The notes under the pieces were generated by a model that searched no databases, was not told the origin of the DNA, and was given only the letters and a program-made list of their open reading frames with translations. A stretch of DNA of 64,000 nucleotides from Entamoeba histolytica HM-1:IMSS (taxonomy: Eukaryota > Evosea > Mastigamoebida > Endamoebidae): contig NW_001914860.1 in assembly GCF_000208925.1 (NCBI RefSeq), forward strand, positions 249,612-313,611, read 5' to 3'. Shown here one piece after another: positions 1 through 9,768 of the stretch. The translations under genes and the position numbers were made by a program. Positions within the stretch are counted from its first letter, which is position 1, and each line of letters starts with the position of its first letter.

Positions 1-1
1 T

Positions 2-241
2 GATTCTCGTATTGATGGTGCGTTTATTGGTACAAATTTTCCACATCTATATATGTTACAATATCCTGATGTTGTTGAAGAAAGTTCTAGCTCATCTGAC
101 TCACTTTCTAATTCTCTGAATAGTTCAAGTTCTGATGAGTATGTTCCTACGATTTTTGGGTTTAAAATAAATACTAATCCAAAGAAAGGTATTGTCTCAA
201 AACCTTTAATTCCAGTTAGACGAACTTTTGTTTGTTATTAA
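2..241 (+). CDS. Casein kinase II regulatory (beta) subunit, C-terminal fragment
   Basis: The frame is open from base 2, so the gene starts upstream of the window, and it ends in TAA at 239-241. The first residues (DSRIDGAFIGTNFPHLY) match the conserved stretch that follows the zinc-binding region in CK2 beta subunits, where a DGA-x-x-GT-x-FPH core is typical. After this comes a Ser-rich acidic tail and a basic end (PLIPVRRTF). By family knowledge the beta subunit dimerises and regulates the catalytic CK2 alpha chains. The first in-frame ATG, at 53, is internal and should not be taken as the start. The long Ser-rich tail is unlike the short animal tail. Confidence 0.75.
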   Translation, partial: DSRIDGAFIGTNFPHLYMLQYPDVVEESSSSSDSLSNSLNSSSSDEYVPTIFGFKINTNPKKGIVSKPLIPVRRTFVCY

Positions 242-324
242 AATAATATTAATTAAATTCTATTAAATCATTTGTGTTAGAAAAATTAATAAAAAATTGT
301 TTATTTTATAAAAATATATCTTGG

Positions 325-906
325 TTATTTTTGACTATATCGTGGAATGGATGGATAGCCATTAGGTGGTACGTTTGATGGTACATTTGATGGTGGAATT
401 CCGTAAGGTGATGGAGGATAGTAATTACATTTATAATATTTAGGATTTTGTTGTGGGAAGAATGGTTGTGGTGGATAATAGATTGGAGGTGGAACAAGCA
501 TTGGTCCTACAATTGGATAAGGTTTTTGGTAACAATTAAACATAGGATATTTCATGTTCTTATTACTTTTTTTCAACATTTTCTTTTCTCTTTTTTTTTC
601 TTTCTTTGAAAGATACTTCTTATATTTTAAACTTTCATCAAACAATTCTTCATCAATAAAGTCATCACCTTCTTTTTCAGTACCAACTCTTTGTTCTTTT
701 AAATATTTCTTAATAATTTTCTTAGCTACCTTTTCAGACTTATATTGAACGTAGGCTTTAATTAATTTTCTTTGTTCTTTTGGGAGTGAACTTAAACACT
801 TCTCCCAAGAACTTTTCAATTCTGTTATTTCTTCATCACAAGACTTTTCATCAGACAGACTATCTTCTTGTTGAATATCTGTAGAATAAGGATAAGCTAT
901 GTCCAT
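325..906 (-). CDS. Hypothetical basic protein with Pro/Tyr-rich tail
   Basis: An uninterrupted 193-residue frame with an ATG start. The N-terminus is acidic (about residues 10-35). The centre is Lys-rich and probably helical (KKIIKKYLKEQR, then KKEKKREKKMLKK), resembling a nuclear localisation or RNA-binding stretch. The last 75 residues are rich in Pro, Tyr and Asn, with repeated short PP and NVP units, as in low-complexity tails of RNA-associated proteins. I recognise no domain. It is convergent with the CK2 beta gene, with 83 bp between the stop codons. Codon use resembles its neighbours. Function is unknown. Confidence 0.6.
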   Translation of the reverse strand: MDIAYPYSTDIQQEDSLSDEKSCDEEITELKSSWEKCLSSLPKEQRKLIKAYVQYKSEKVAKKIIKKYLKEQRVGTEKEGDDFIDEELFDESLKYKKYLSKKEKKREKKMLKKSNKNMKYPMFNCYQKPYPIVGPMLVPPPIYYPPQPFFPQQNPKYYKCNYYPPSPYGIPPSNVPSNVPPNGYPSIPRYSQK

Positions 907-1056
907 AATAAAATCAAGTTCTTGTCTAGGAACTTGTAATTATAAATATACCGAAAAACTTTTTTGTTAATGAGGAATTATTCTATCCTATTTTATAAAG
1001 AGATTTTCTTTCTATTAGTAAATAGTAATTTTAACGATTTTTTAATCAAAGAATAA

Positions 1057-2407
1057 TCAATTCGGGCGATGAATATGTACTGAAGCTAGTTCTTGAGGTA
1101 ATTTATCTACGGCTTCCCATAAGAAACAAATTGACTCAACAACCATTTGGTTTGACTGGTTTTGAATTAAGAATGACTTTAAACAGTCAAAATATAAGGA
1201 ATTGGAGATTTCTGATATACAATTTAATCCTGCTCGTAGTTTAGAGCGTGTAACAATAGACTCATCATCAAAAGAATGTACACAACATAATGGTATTAAT
1301 ATTTTTAAATATTCTATTGAGAATTTCTGGAGAGAACTCTCAAGCTCAGGAGTGTCATCATATAAAGTGTACATCTCTTCAAAGAACTCCATCACATCAA
1401 CACAATTTTCTAATGAAGTAGAACAATACTGTAATAATACTGGGATGATATCAATGAGGATTGGTGCGTCATAAAATGCAATTGAAAAATTAATCAAAGT
1501 TTGCAATGCGTTTGGTGTTTGTAAAAGAATAATTAATTGAATGACTTGAGTTGTCATTTGAAGAAAAGGTTGTTCAATTAATTCTGAAGCTATTAATATT
1601 AAAGAATAGTCACAAAATGAATGAATAAATATTCACAAACCTCGTATAAATAAGTTTGAAAATAAGTCTAATGAATAGTCAACATAAGTAGAATTTTTTA
1701 ATGACAAATAAACTATCTGTAATAAAGATGAAAGTAATTCTTTTGGAAATGTAGATGAATACTGAACAGCATCAGATAAAATTAAAATAGATGAAAGGTT
1801 ATTTGTTTGTATAAACGTTGTCATAATTTCTTTTTGAAACGAAGTTATCAGTTTTTGTAATTGAACTGAAAGGTCATATGGTAATATATCAATAGTTTCA
1901 TATATCCCATGTAATAATTGAATTTGTAAATCTAATGATGAATAGGATTGTAACACTATCATTGGATTGCATTTTGTTTGTAATATGTACATTGCAATAG
2001 TATAACTAATTACAGAGTTCATTCTATTAACATAATAGTCAAAAATTTTTGTACATTTATAATACAAAAAAAACTAAAACAAACTTATTTAATAAGAATA
2101 TAGGTAATTGGTTTGACTGTTGGTGAAGAGCCATAATATGTTGCAACAGTTGTTGAATTATTTCAGTTGAAAATCTCCTTCTTTTAATAAAATTATAAAA
2201 GGCATTTAATGAAAAAAAGAGAAGCTCTTGGTCTCCTAGTTGAACTGCATGTTGAAGTAGTTTCCCTGCACTATCACTTTCTAAGTATTGTGTTAGTTGA
2301 TGTTCTACTTCTTTACGTATTGTTGGATTGTTATTTGAATAGAAAGTGTGAACTAACTCTCTTAGATGAACAATCGTTTGGTGGTTCTCTTCCCCAAAAG
2401 GATTCAT
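1057..2407 (-). CDS. Short importin-beta/exportin-like HEAT-repeat protein, three exons
   Basis: Three minus-strand exons join in frame: 2085-2407, 1641-2023 and 1057-1589, giving 412 residues. The introns (2024-2084, 61 bp; 1590-1640, 51 bp) both begin GTTTGT and end TAG. I chose the ATG at 2407; the frame runs slightly further 5' but has no earlier ATG. The N-terminus (LRELVHTFYSNNNPTIRK, then ALNAFYNFIKRR-like residues) resembles the first HEAT repeat of importin-13/transportin-3/exportin karyopherins. The rest is leucine-rich antiparallel helices. Karyopherins are usually 900-1100 residues, so this is either a truncated paralogue or a distinct small HEAT protein. No continuation is visible before the next gene. 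Confidence 0.6.
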
Positions 2408-2502
2408 ATGATTTTTTATCAAACTCTTTTTTAAAGGGTTTATATTTTTGTTTTATATAACAAATTCATTTATTTAAAGAAACAAACTACAAAAACTATT
2501 CT

Positions 2503-2954
2503 ATGGAAAGACAAGTCGATATCATCGATCAAATTTTTGCGAACATTGATTACCTTAACGATGCTATGTGTTTGCCATTAATTGAACTAACAAACAGATT
2601 AGGAACAGCAAGTCAAAAAGAGCCACAATTAACAGATGATGATTATAAAAAATATGCTAAAGATATTATTGGAATATCAAAAGGAGTTTGTTGGTTTTAT
2701 CTTTTTTTGATATGCTAATTGTTTTTGTTAGACATTACCAATTAATTTAATAGTTGGATGGATTAATTGATATATTACCACCTTCAGAAATTGATACAGA
2801 GAAGAATAATGATAAGATAAAAGAACTTACTGAAAGAAATACAATAATTGATGCAAAATTAAAAGAAATCTTAAAAGAAAGTGATGAGTGTCTATCTCAT
2901 CTTTACAGTCTTGATAATGCAGTGAAACAAGAAGTTATTTATTCTAAAAAATAA
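2503..2954 (+). CDS. MED21: Mediator complex subunit 21 (Srb7-like), two exons
   Basis: Exons 2503-2685 and 2754-2954 join in phase 0 across a 68-bp intron (GTTTGT...TAG) and give 127 residues, close to the usual ~140 of Med21. The N-terminus starts with a helix (DIIDQIFANIDYLNDAMC). Across the splice the protein reads ISKGLDGLIDILPPSE, matching the family pattern AKDIDxLIDSLPSEE. A second helix with regularly spaced Leu and Glu follows, as in the Med21 coiled-coil hinge with Med7. Med21 is part of the Mediator middle module, which links activators to RNA polymerase II. The identification rests on pattern recognition only. Confidence 0.7.
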
Positions 2955-3060
2955 TTAATTTACTATGTCAAGTGAAAAGAAGTCATGTTGATTTTATATC
3001 AGTTTAAAAAGATAACTATATAAAATATAGTTTTTCTTCTACAAAGAATAAATACTATTG

Positions 3061-3222
3061 ATGGACTTATTATTAACAAATACAGAATATATTATAGTAG
3101 AAGAAAAACCTTTTGTCATGAAAAATCCTTGTTTGGAATTAATGTTCTTTGTCTCACTTGGATTAGCACTTGTAGCAGTGCCTTATTATTTCTACTTAAC
3201 TCACTCAAATTGTTTCAGGTAA
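3061..3222 (+). CDS. Possible 53-residue single-pass membrane protein
   Basis: A short ATG-to-TAA frame. Residues 1-24 are polar with an acidic patch (IIVEEKPFVMKN). They are followed by a hydrophobic helix of about 22 residues (FFVSLGLALVAVPYYFYL) and a short polar tail. A GTAAGT-like sequence lies near the stop, so a further exon is possible. I do not recognise a family. It stands alone at the edge of a large gene-poor block, so it may be a small real gene or chance. Confidence 0.35.
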   Translation: MDLLLTNTEYIIVEEKPFVMKNPCLELMFFVSLGLALVAVPYYFYLTHSNCFR

Positions 3223-3862
3223 AGGTAAGTCCATCTCCTTTATATTTTATACTGACAATGTTTTAAATTGGATTAATTAATTAAACATTCTTTCTCGTTA
3301 TTAATTTTTAAAATTTTTAAGAAAAATATTTTAAGTATATTTCGAGGTTAATTTATTGTAAATTGACTTTGAAGTATTTCTTCTTTATTTTCCATTATTC
3401 ATCAGCATTTGTTTTTTTCTAGTTAATTTATAGAATAACCTATGTTATATTTCATAGTTTTTAACAGTAGTTTATGATTGTACATCATTTCGTAATATTT
3501 CTGTATTTTCTTAATTTGGTATTATTATTAATTCTAAGTTTATTAAATATGCAAAGATAGTCATTAAATAGTCATTATTTTATATAATTATTTTCATAAT
3601 ATGCTCTCATTGTTATACTCATGTGTTTAATTATTAATAATAACAACATAAAAGCTATTGGACAAATAGTTAAATAAAGATTATTAAATAAGGAGCAATA
3701 AAAATTAAGTTAGTAAGAATCAAGTTTAAAGAAAGAGACTCAAAAAAATGAATACCCTTAATCAATAAGTTAATTATTTAAGTTTGGTTTCAAAATTAAA
3801 AAGAAGTACCTTCAATACATAACCAGAAACAAGTAAATATAATTTAGTTAAACTCAGTAATA

Positions 3863-3976
3863 ATGAAAGTTATTATTAGCAACGATTATATAATAAGAAG
3901 ATTCACTCTTGGTGTAGATGTAAATTCATTTGATCCAAATAAAATGGGAAGATTACCAGTACATAAAAAATATTAA
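3863..3976 (+). pseudogene. Small ORF resembling the start of a PB1-type domain
   Basis: A 37-codon ATG-to-TAA frame whose start (MKVIISNDYIIRRFTLG) looks like strand 1, turn, strand 2 of a PB1 domain, with the Arg-Arg-Phe typical of its basic face. It continues VDVNSFDPNKMGRLPVHKKY and stops. A full PB1 domain needs about 80 residues, and I see no convincing downstream exon. I read it as a remnant of a larger gene. A short functional peptide is possible but unsupported. Confidence 0.3.
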
Positions 3977-4554
3977 ATAATAAATTAATTTAGTTTCAAT
4001 AGAATTGGTTTCTATTGTTCATTGTTCTTGGGAGACTAATTCTGTCTCATTGTCATTATCTGGCAGATCTTTAATACAAAGGAATAATTAACAATGAAAT
4101 TATTAGATGATGTTTAAAATATAAAATAATTCTAAATAAATATAGAAATATAAATATAGAATAAAGACAAATAGAAATAAAGTAGAAATGATAATAAAAT
4201 AGTTGAAACCATCAATAAAACTGAATTTCGTTTCAATTTGAATTAATGAAAATGAAATAATATTAATGAAAATGCCAATGATATGAATAAATAGAATATA
4301 AAATCAAATTAATGAATATAAAATCAATACAAACAAGTAATGACATAAATAAACAAACTATAAAATACGATAATACAACAATGAACATTCAATAATATTT
4401 CATCAATTATTAAATATAAATAAAGTATTTATAGATGAGTTTGTAGTTTCAACCTAAAGTGGATGATTGTATATAAAATAATATAAATAAAATAAACAGA
4501 ATATATTAAACAAGAAATATAAACATATTAAATTCGTATTGTATTTTATTATTT

Positions 4555-4963
4555 TTATTTATCTGATTCTTCTAATTTCTTGATTTTATCTTATATATTC
4601 ATTTCTCCAATTGAAACAATTTTATCTATTAAATCATTATGTACTTTATTTACTGTTTCTTCATCATTATCACATTCTTTTATTATTCTTTCAATTTTGT
4701 TCATTACTGTATTTATTTGGTTTATTGTTTCTTGGCCTTTCTCTACCACTAATTTTCTTCTTCTTTATGTTTCTTCCATCCTATCAAATATTCATTTTCC
4801 TCTTTTAATAGATTCTGAATATTTTTCGTTCTCGTTTATTTTAAATACTTCATAAATAATATTGATAATTCTTATTAACATCATCAATTGATTGTTGAAT
4901 CTTTGGAATCGTTTATACTACTTCTTTAATAAATTGGTTTTTCTTGTTTATTAACTCTTCCAT
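4555..4963 (-). pseudogene. Decayed coiled-coil gene
   Basis: Read on the minus strand from an ATG at 4963, the sequence gives coding-like, Lys/Glu/Ile/Asn-rich, probably helical protein segments: MEELINKKNQ..., then QETINQINTVMNKIERII and VNKVHNDLIDKIVSIGEM. They are interrupted by at least five stop codons and one frame change. Such long coherent helical segments are unlikely in random AT-rich DNA, so this looks like a relic of a coiled-coil protein. Parent family not recognised. Confidence 0.5.
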
Positions 4964-5680
4964 TTTAATTTAATTTGATGTTTATAAGTTCAAAATATTT
5001 ATGTTTAAATAGTTAATACACGTTATTAACACATCAAGTCAAGTATTATTTTTAACATCATTCTATTTTATATCAAACATCATTCCTTTATTTTACATTA
5101 ACAACAATTAATAACGATGAATGAGCATAAAATAAAGAAAAACCAAACTATATCATCAGAAGTGATTATAAAAACACAAAATAAGTATAGAAATGAACAT
5201 GAAAAATTAAATGATAATAAATTAATAATAATAACAGTAAAAATAAAAGAATGAGAAAGTAGAAACGATAGATAAATAAAAGGTGATGATGATAACATCA
5301 TAAATAAATTGTTTAATAGATAGAATATAAAATGATAGATGATAAAAGTATATAAAGATAAAAAAAAAGCGATCAAATTCTAGTAAATAAGTCATGAAAA
5401 TTAAGAATACAAATTAAAAACAAGAGAAAAGAACAATAAAAGAAATAACACATGAAATAAGTGGTATTAAAACATTCTTTATTCTTTTTTTAATTAATTA
5501 TTTTCATGTTAAATTTATTAAGAGTTAAGATATTTTCTTTTGATTATTAATTTTAATAAAAAAAATCTGGATATATCACATAAATTATTTAAATGATTAT
5601 TAATGTCATACTAAAAATGGCATAATGAAAAATGAGATTGAAAAGAGGTGACAAAACTTAAAAATAATAGAAGCTGTACA

Positions 5681-7303
5681 ATGAATGAGATGAGTGAGAT
5701 TGTGCTTAAAGATGATAAAAATATGATAATTGAAAATATGTATTACAGTTGTAGAAGGGTTACTATCAGACAAAAGTATTGTGAAATATGGAAAATTAAA
5801 AAACGACAGATGATGATTGACATTAATTTAAATAAAATTACAGAAGAAGAAAAGAAATTGATTATTAAGTGTGTTGAATACTACCAAGATACATTCCAAA
5901 TATATGACTGTATTTCTCCAGTTAATCATTTCATTGTCACGAGAAGTAATCAAATAGAACATCTTATTCTGTTTACTCCTCTTCCACTTAAATCTCAACT
6001 AAATGAATACTTTTCACCTAATTCTCGAATTAGTGGAAGTGAAAAACAATTACATTCTACCACCATTATTACTCTACTCAATATTCTTAAAAATAAATCA
6101 TTAATTCATAAAGTAATTCTTAATTATCAACAACTCAATATATCTCTCTTTGAAATTGACTCAAGTCCATTTCCATTAATACAATTAACTCCATTAGCAT
6201 TTATTAATCAAATTCTTACTCCTTTACAATCTAATATTCCAAATAATTGTAGTTATTGTCAAGATCGGACTAAAAAACTCACACGTCTTCAACTTGAGAG
6301 TATTAATTCATTGATGTCCTTAGTACAAGTAAATCAATGTTCTATCATAGAAACTATAAACAGTTATACTGAATTTGAACGTGAATTAGAAAAACTATCT
6401 AATACAATAAAAAAGATTTCCTCTAAGAAAAGTTCATCATCAGTGAAAGAAATAGTTGTAGATGATTATTATGTTATTTCAGAAATTGGTAAGGGAAGTT
6501 TTGGAACAATATTTAAAAGTATTGAAAAGAGTAGTGGAAAAGTAGTTGTTTTAAAAGAAAGTTTTAATGAAAAAAGTGATAACTTAATAAAAGAAGAACG
6601 AATAATGGAAATGTGTCATCATCCTAATATTATTAAATGCTATGGTTATTCTACTTTATATAATAGAAAAAGTGAAAATAATTATTTAATGAATGGAAGT
6701 TGTATTGCGTTAGAATATTGTAAATTTGGTAATTTAAGTGATTTTCTTTCAAAAAAAATAATGAAAAATGATAAACTATCTTTTAGTCAAGCTAAACTAG
6801 TTTTTGGTCAAATTGTATCTTCATGTATTTATTTACATTCTGTATTTGGCATTATTCATCGTGATATTAAATTAGAAAACTTCCTTGTTTATGATGAGTT
6901 TCCTTCTATTATTATTAAACTCTGTGATTTTGGTGTTGCATTGAAAGCTACAAAAGACATGGAATATGGAGTTGGTTCTCCATTATATGCTGCTCCAGAA
7001 ATTGTATTTCAACAAACATACAATGATAATAGTGATTTATATTCATTAGGAATTGTTTTGTATTACTTGATATATCTTCAATTCCCTTTCAAAATTAATT
7101 CACTAAATGAACTTAAAGAAAGGTATCTTCTTAGTGAGAATATTGACTTTTTATGGACTGAAAATAAGAAAGAATATGTTTTTCTTGTTGATTTACTTAA
7201 AAAACTTATTGTTTTTGAACGGAAAAAAAGAATGACATGGGATCAATTTAAAACTCATCCATTCGTTGTTGATTGTTTAAAACAAATAACCTTTGTTCAT
7301 TAA
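5681..7303 (+). CDS. Serine/threonine protein kinase with novel N-terminal region
   Basis: A 540-residue protein. The frame opens slightly earlier with GTG, but the first ATG is at 5681. Residues 1-255 have no domain I recognise; they contain a Cys-x-x-Cys pair (NNCSYCQD). Residues from about 258 form a complete kinase domain: Gly-rich loop IGKGSFGTIFKS, catalytic Lys in VVVLKES, HRDIKLEN near residue 393, DFG near 415, and activation-segment end SPLYAAPEIV. All catalytic residues are present, so it is probably active. HRDIKLEN indicates Ser/Thr specificity. There is no signal peptide or membrane segment, so it is probably cytosolic. It faces the METTL18-like gene tail to tail. Confidence 0.85.
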   Translation: MNEMSEIVLKDDKNMIIENMYYSCRRVTIRQKYCEIWKIKKRQMMIDINLNKITEEEKKLIIKCVEYYQDTFQIYDCISPVNHFIVTRSNQIEHLILFTPLPLKSQLNEYFSPNSRISGSEKQLHSTTIITLLNILKNKSLIHKVILNYQQLNISLFEIDSSPFPLIQLTPLAFINQILTPLQSNIPNNCSYCQDRTKKLTRLQLESINSLMSLVQVNQCSIIETINSYTEFERELEKLSNTIKKISSKKSSSSVKEIVVDDYYVISEIGKGSFGTIFKSIEKSSGKVVVLKESFNEKSDNLIKEERIMEMCHHPNIIKCYGYSTLYNRKSENNYLMNGSCIALEYCKFGNLSDFLSKKIMKNDKLSFSQAKLVFGQIVSSCIYLHSVFGIIHRDIKLENFLVYDEFPSIIIKLCDFGVALKATKDMEYGVGSPLYAAPEIVFQQTYNDNSDLYSLGIVLYYLIYLQFPFKINSLNELKERYLLSENIDFLWTENKKEYVFLVDLLKKLIVFERKKRMTWDQFKTHPFVVDCLKQITFVH

Positions 7304-7357
7304 ATTGTTATATTTTAATTCAGTTAGTATGTGTTTTGTTCTTCAAAGTTGTATGAT

Positions 7358-7975
7358 TTATGAACGACGAGTAAATGTAACAATTAGTCGTACAACACCT
7401 GAATGACTAACTTGTTCATAATGATAATCAAATCCTTGTTGTTTCATTAATTCAAAAAAATCAACAATTCTTCCTCCATTTCCAATGTAAACAACTTTTG
7501 CAGCAATAATAGCTTTACCATCTTCTTTTAATAATCGAGAAAGTAGATGAGCAAGTTTAGGTTGATATTCAGGATTATAAGTAACATCACCACCAATTAT
7601 ATAATCATATCTCCCTTCTACTATTAAATCCCAATCACCACTAATGAATTTTACATTACTGATATCAAGTTCATTTACTTGAAAATTTAATTTTGTAAGT
7701 TCAAGAACATCGCTATTATAATCAGCTACATCAACTTCAATACCATGTTTTTTCAATAATACGGATGGCAGTGCTTGTCCACATCCAACTTCTAATACTT
7801 TTTTCCCTTTAAACAATTCAATATGATGAGCAATATAATTATAAAGATCATCACCACCTTCCCATATTTGAAACCCACCTTCATAAACACCAGTTTTAAT
7901 AGTTTGAACACTAGCATGTTTAATTTTTTTGACTTGTTCAATTCCATCACATTTGGGGTAATAATCGCTTTGCAT
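7358..7975 (-). CDS. METTL18/Hpm1-like protein-histidine methyltransferase
   Basis: A 205-residue seven-beta-strand methyltransferase. The family signature TGVYEGGFQIWEGGDDL comes just before SAM motif I (VLEVGCGQALPSVLL), with the acidic post-I motif VDVADYNSDVLELTKLN after it. This order (vYEGG-x-x-WE, VLxxGCG, DYN-x-x-V) is characteristic of METTL18/Hpm1, which in yeast and mammals methylates a histidine of ribosomal protein uL3. Transfer to uL3 here is inference. The protein is shorter than animal METTL18 and lacks most of its N-terminal extension. The start is the first ATG. Confidence 0.75.
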   Translation of the reverse strand: MQSDYYPKCDGIEQVKKIKHASVQTIKTGVYEGGFQIWEGGDDLYNYIAHHIELFKGKKVLEVGCGQALPSVLLKKHGIEVDVADYNSDVLELTKLNFQVNELDISNVKFISGDWDLIVEGRYDYIIGGDVTYNPEYQPKLAHLLSRLLKEDGKAIIAAKVVYIGNGGRIVDFFELMKQQGFDYHYEQVSHSGVVRLIVTFTRRS

Positions 7976-8139
7976 TTTTTAAGTATTAAAATTTCTATTT
8001 CTTTTTTTAATTTTTTTATTTTTATTGATTGATAAGGAATACACATTAAGTCTTTTAAAAAGAGAGTTTATTTAGGTAGGAGATTCTATAGTCAATCTTT
8101 ATGACTTATTTTTTTATTGAAAAGAAAATATAAAATAGA

Positions 8140-8220
8140 TTAATCTAATGGGATGTTAAGCATCCTGAAGTGAAGACTTCAACAAAAAAAATCCTTAAGA
8201 TATTTAAGAGATTAGATTAA
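8140..8220. other. Multi-hairpin (four-stem) element, possible structured RNA
   Basis: A perfect 10-bp inverted repeat (TTAATCTAAT at 8140-8149, ATTAGATTAA at 8211-8220) closes three consecutive hairpins: GGATG/CATCC with loop TTAAG (8151-8165), TGAAGT/ACTTCA with loop GAAG (8166-8181), and CTTAA/TTAAG with loop GATAT (8194-8208). On the minus strand the single-stranded linker reads ATTTTTTTTG. It lies between two minus-strand genes, upstream of the METTL18-like gene. It is not a tRNA: no T-arm, and wrong stem lengths. Strand and function are unknown. Confidence 0.45.
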
Positions 8221-8364
8221 GTTCTTATTTTATAGAGTCACAACCATAAAAGAAATTCTTTGTTTCAATACATAAAACATAATAATTATTATTCCAACAA
8301 AAATATATTTGCAAGAATTGAATCAATAAACAAAAGTCAATAACATTTAGTTAGAACAATTTGT

Positions 8365-8871
8365 TTAATTTCGTTCTATGTGAAAGAAGTAGCAAACTCT
8401 TTGAATGATATATTTTCTTTTTTTTTTCTTTAAATGTTTTTTTTCCCTTAGGTGACAAAGAATATAGTCATCAATCTCATTTAAATTGGAACGAAGAAAT
8501 GGGTCTGTTGTTTTAGACAGTGTTTTCTTGATTTTTTTCAGACAGTGAATTTCTTGACAAGACATTGTGTATTGAAACTTTAATTCCAATAAGCTAAGTT
8601 TCCTTTTTACTTTGGGATCAAACATATCTTCTGATGAGTTATTCATATAAAGACTACTAACTTCTGTTGTGATTGGTACATTTTTTGTAGTTCGAAGATG
8701 AATTGGAGAGATAGAAGTGAGAGTTTCATCATCTAGATGGAGTTGTGTTGCCGAAGATTCACTTAGTGTTATGTCACCATAGTTTAAGAAGAATTGTTGA
8801 GAAAGAGGGAGGGGAAAATTTTCCAGTGGGGTAACATTAAGTTCATTTTGTTGGTTCTCACTTTCATCCAT
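8365..8871 (-). CDS. Hypothetical protein with basic C-terminus
   Basis: A 168-residue ATG-started frame. The N-terminal 90 residues are polar and rich in Ser, Thr, Asn and Leu. Residues from about 90 are charged and probably helical, with paired Lys (VKRKLSLLELKF), and a strongly basic run KKHLKKKKRKYIIQR near the end could be a nuclear localisation signal. No domain recognised. It is followed by the multi-hairpin element and then the METTL18-like gene on the same strand. Confidence 0.5.
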   Translation of the reverse strand: MDESENQQNELNVTPLENFPLPLSQQFFLNYGDITLSESSATQLHLDDETLTSISPIHLRTTKNVPITTEVSSLYMNNSSEDMFDPKVKRKLSLLELKFQYTMSCQEIHCLKKIKKTLSKTTDPFLRSNLNEIDDYILCHLREKKHLKKKKRKYIIQRVCYFFHIERN

Positions 8872-9768
8872 TTGTTTATTCTTCTTTTTGAAGTATTGTT
8901 TAATAGAGATTTCTTTTCATTCTCCAAAGATAAACAAATTTTGAATTTAAGTCAAATGAAAATATTTTACATGAAACTTTTTTTTATTGTTTTAACGACA
9001 CTAAACCTAAATCATAGAACTTGAAACAATAGTTATGATACTCACATTGGTATTAGTAATGGTTCTAATGAAATGACAGAATTATTTAATTGTCTTAATA
9101 AGTAAAAGAAACCTCACAAAAGGTATAAAGAATTTAATTAACAAAATTATCAATGACTTGATAACGAACAATTCTATGAATTTATTTTATTAAAGGACAA
9201 ATACTTAGTAAATTATTTTACTTTCTTTACATAGAATTGTTTTTATTAAATTAGTTCAAAAAAAATAGAAGGTATAGACTAAAGGAATGTATTATTAATT
9301 TGTTTGTTAGAGAAGTGATTATTAGAAAACGTAAATATTTCTTTAGTATAACATATTATTATAAATTCTGAATTACTAGGTTATAGATAGAAAACTAGTT
9401 TGAAGAAATACTTAAGAGTAATTCTTAAAGAATAAAATAATAGATGTTCAAAAAGTTTAACACTGAAACAGTTTATGAATAATAATGAAATAAAGAATTA
9501 TTGATAATAATTATGATAATCAAAGTAGTTTTGATTAGTTAAAAGTTATAGAGATTATTTTTCAAATATGAAATAAGTATGGTTTTGTGCTAAAAAATAA
9601 AGTGTATCAATTGATATGTAATATGTTATTTAAACTCAATAGGAATTAAGTATATTAGTAGTTCTTTTTAATGAAACAAAATGTGACGTGTAAGAAAGAA
9701 AGCCAATTTTCATTTTTTTTCTTTTAGTTTAGTGAAAAAACTTAAAAAGGAAGATTGATATTGTTTAG
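8872..9768. other. Intergenic region upstream of the TMK gene
   Basis: About 900 bp without a supported gene. The one structured feature is a perfect 12-bp inverted repeat (AACAATTCTATG at 9167-9178, CATAGAATTGTT at 9230-9241) enclosing a smaller perfect 6-bp hairpin (AGTAAA/TTTACT at 9207-9222). In DNA this AT-rich a few such repeats are expected by chance. The last 100 bp carry T-rich tracts and presumably the TMK promoter. Confidence 0.4.

Larger units (their letters stand above)
3223..5680. other. Gene-poor AT-rich block with strand-biased decayed sequence
   Basis: About 2.4 kb with no intact gene. The + strand is extremely A-rich at about 4085-4530, T-rich at 4550-4990 (the minus-strand relic) and A-rich again at 5100-5450. 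The last part reads on the + strand as short coding-like pieces (KNQTISSEVIIKTQNKYR) ending in many stops. Hydrophobic frames on the opposite strands, such as those at 4580-4855 and 5098-5376, are artefacts of this base bias. No transposon ends, rRNA or tRNA were seen. Confidence 0.5.

Noticed and set aside
306..497. His/Tyr-rich minus-strand frame of 63 codons
   Set aside because: It overlaps the intact 193-residue gene in another frame and reflects its Pro/Tyr-rich codons.
4580..4855. Hydrophobic + strand frame of 91 codons
   Set aside because: The antisense strand holds the decayed coiled-coil gene. A T-rich strand gives Phe/Leu/Ile frames automatically.
5098..5376. Hydrophobic minus-strand frame of 92 codons resembling a membrane protein
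   Set aside because: It is the complement of an A-rich decayed + strand block; its composition explains the hydrophobicity.
8140..8220. tRNA interpretation of the cloverleaf-like element
   Set aside because: The closing stem is 10 bp, there is no T-loop consensus or CCA-side match, and the middle hairpin has a four-base loop, not an anticodon loop.
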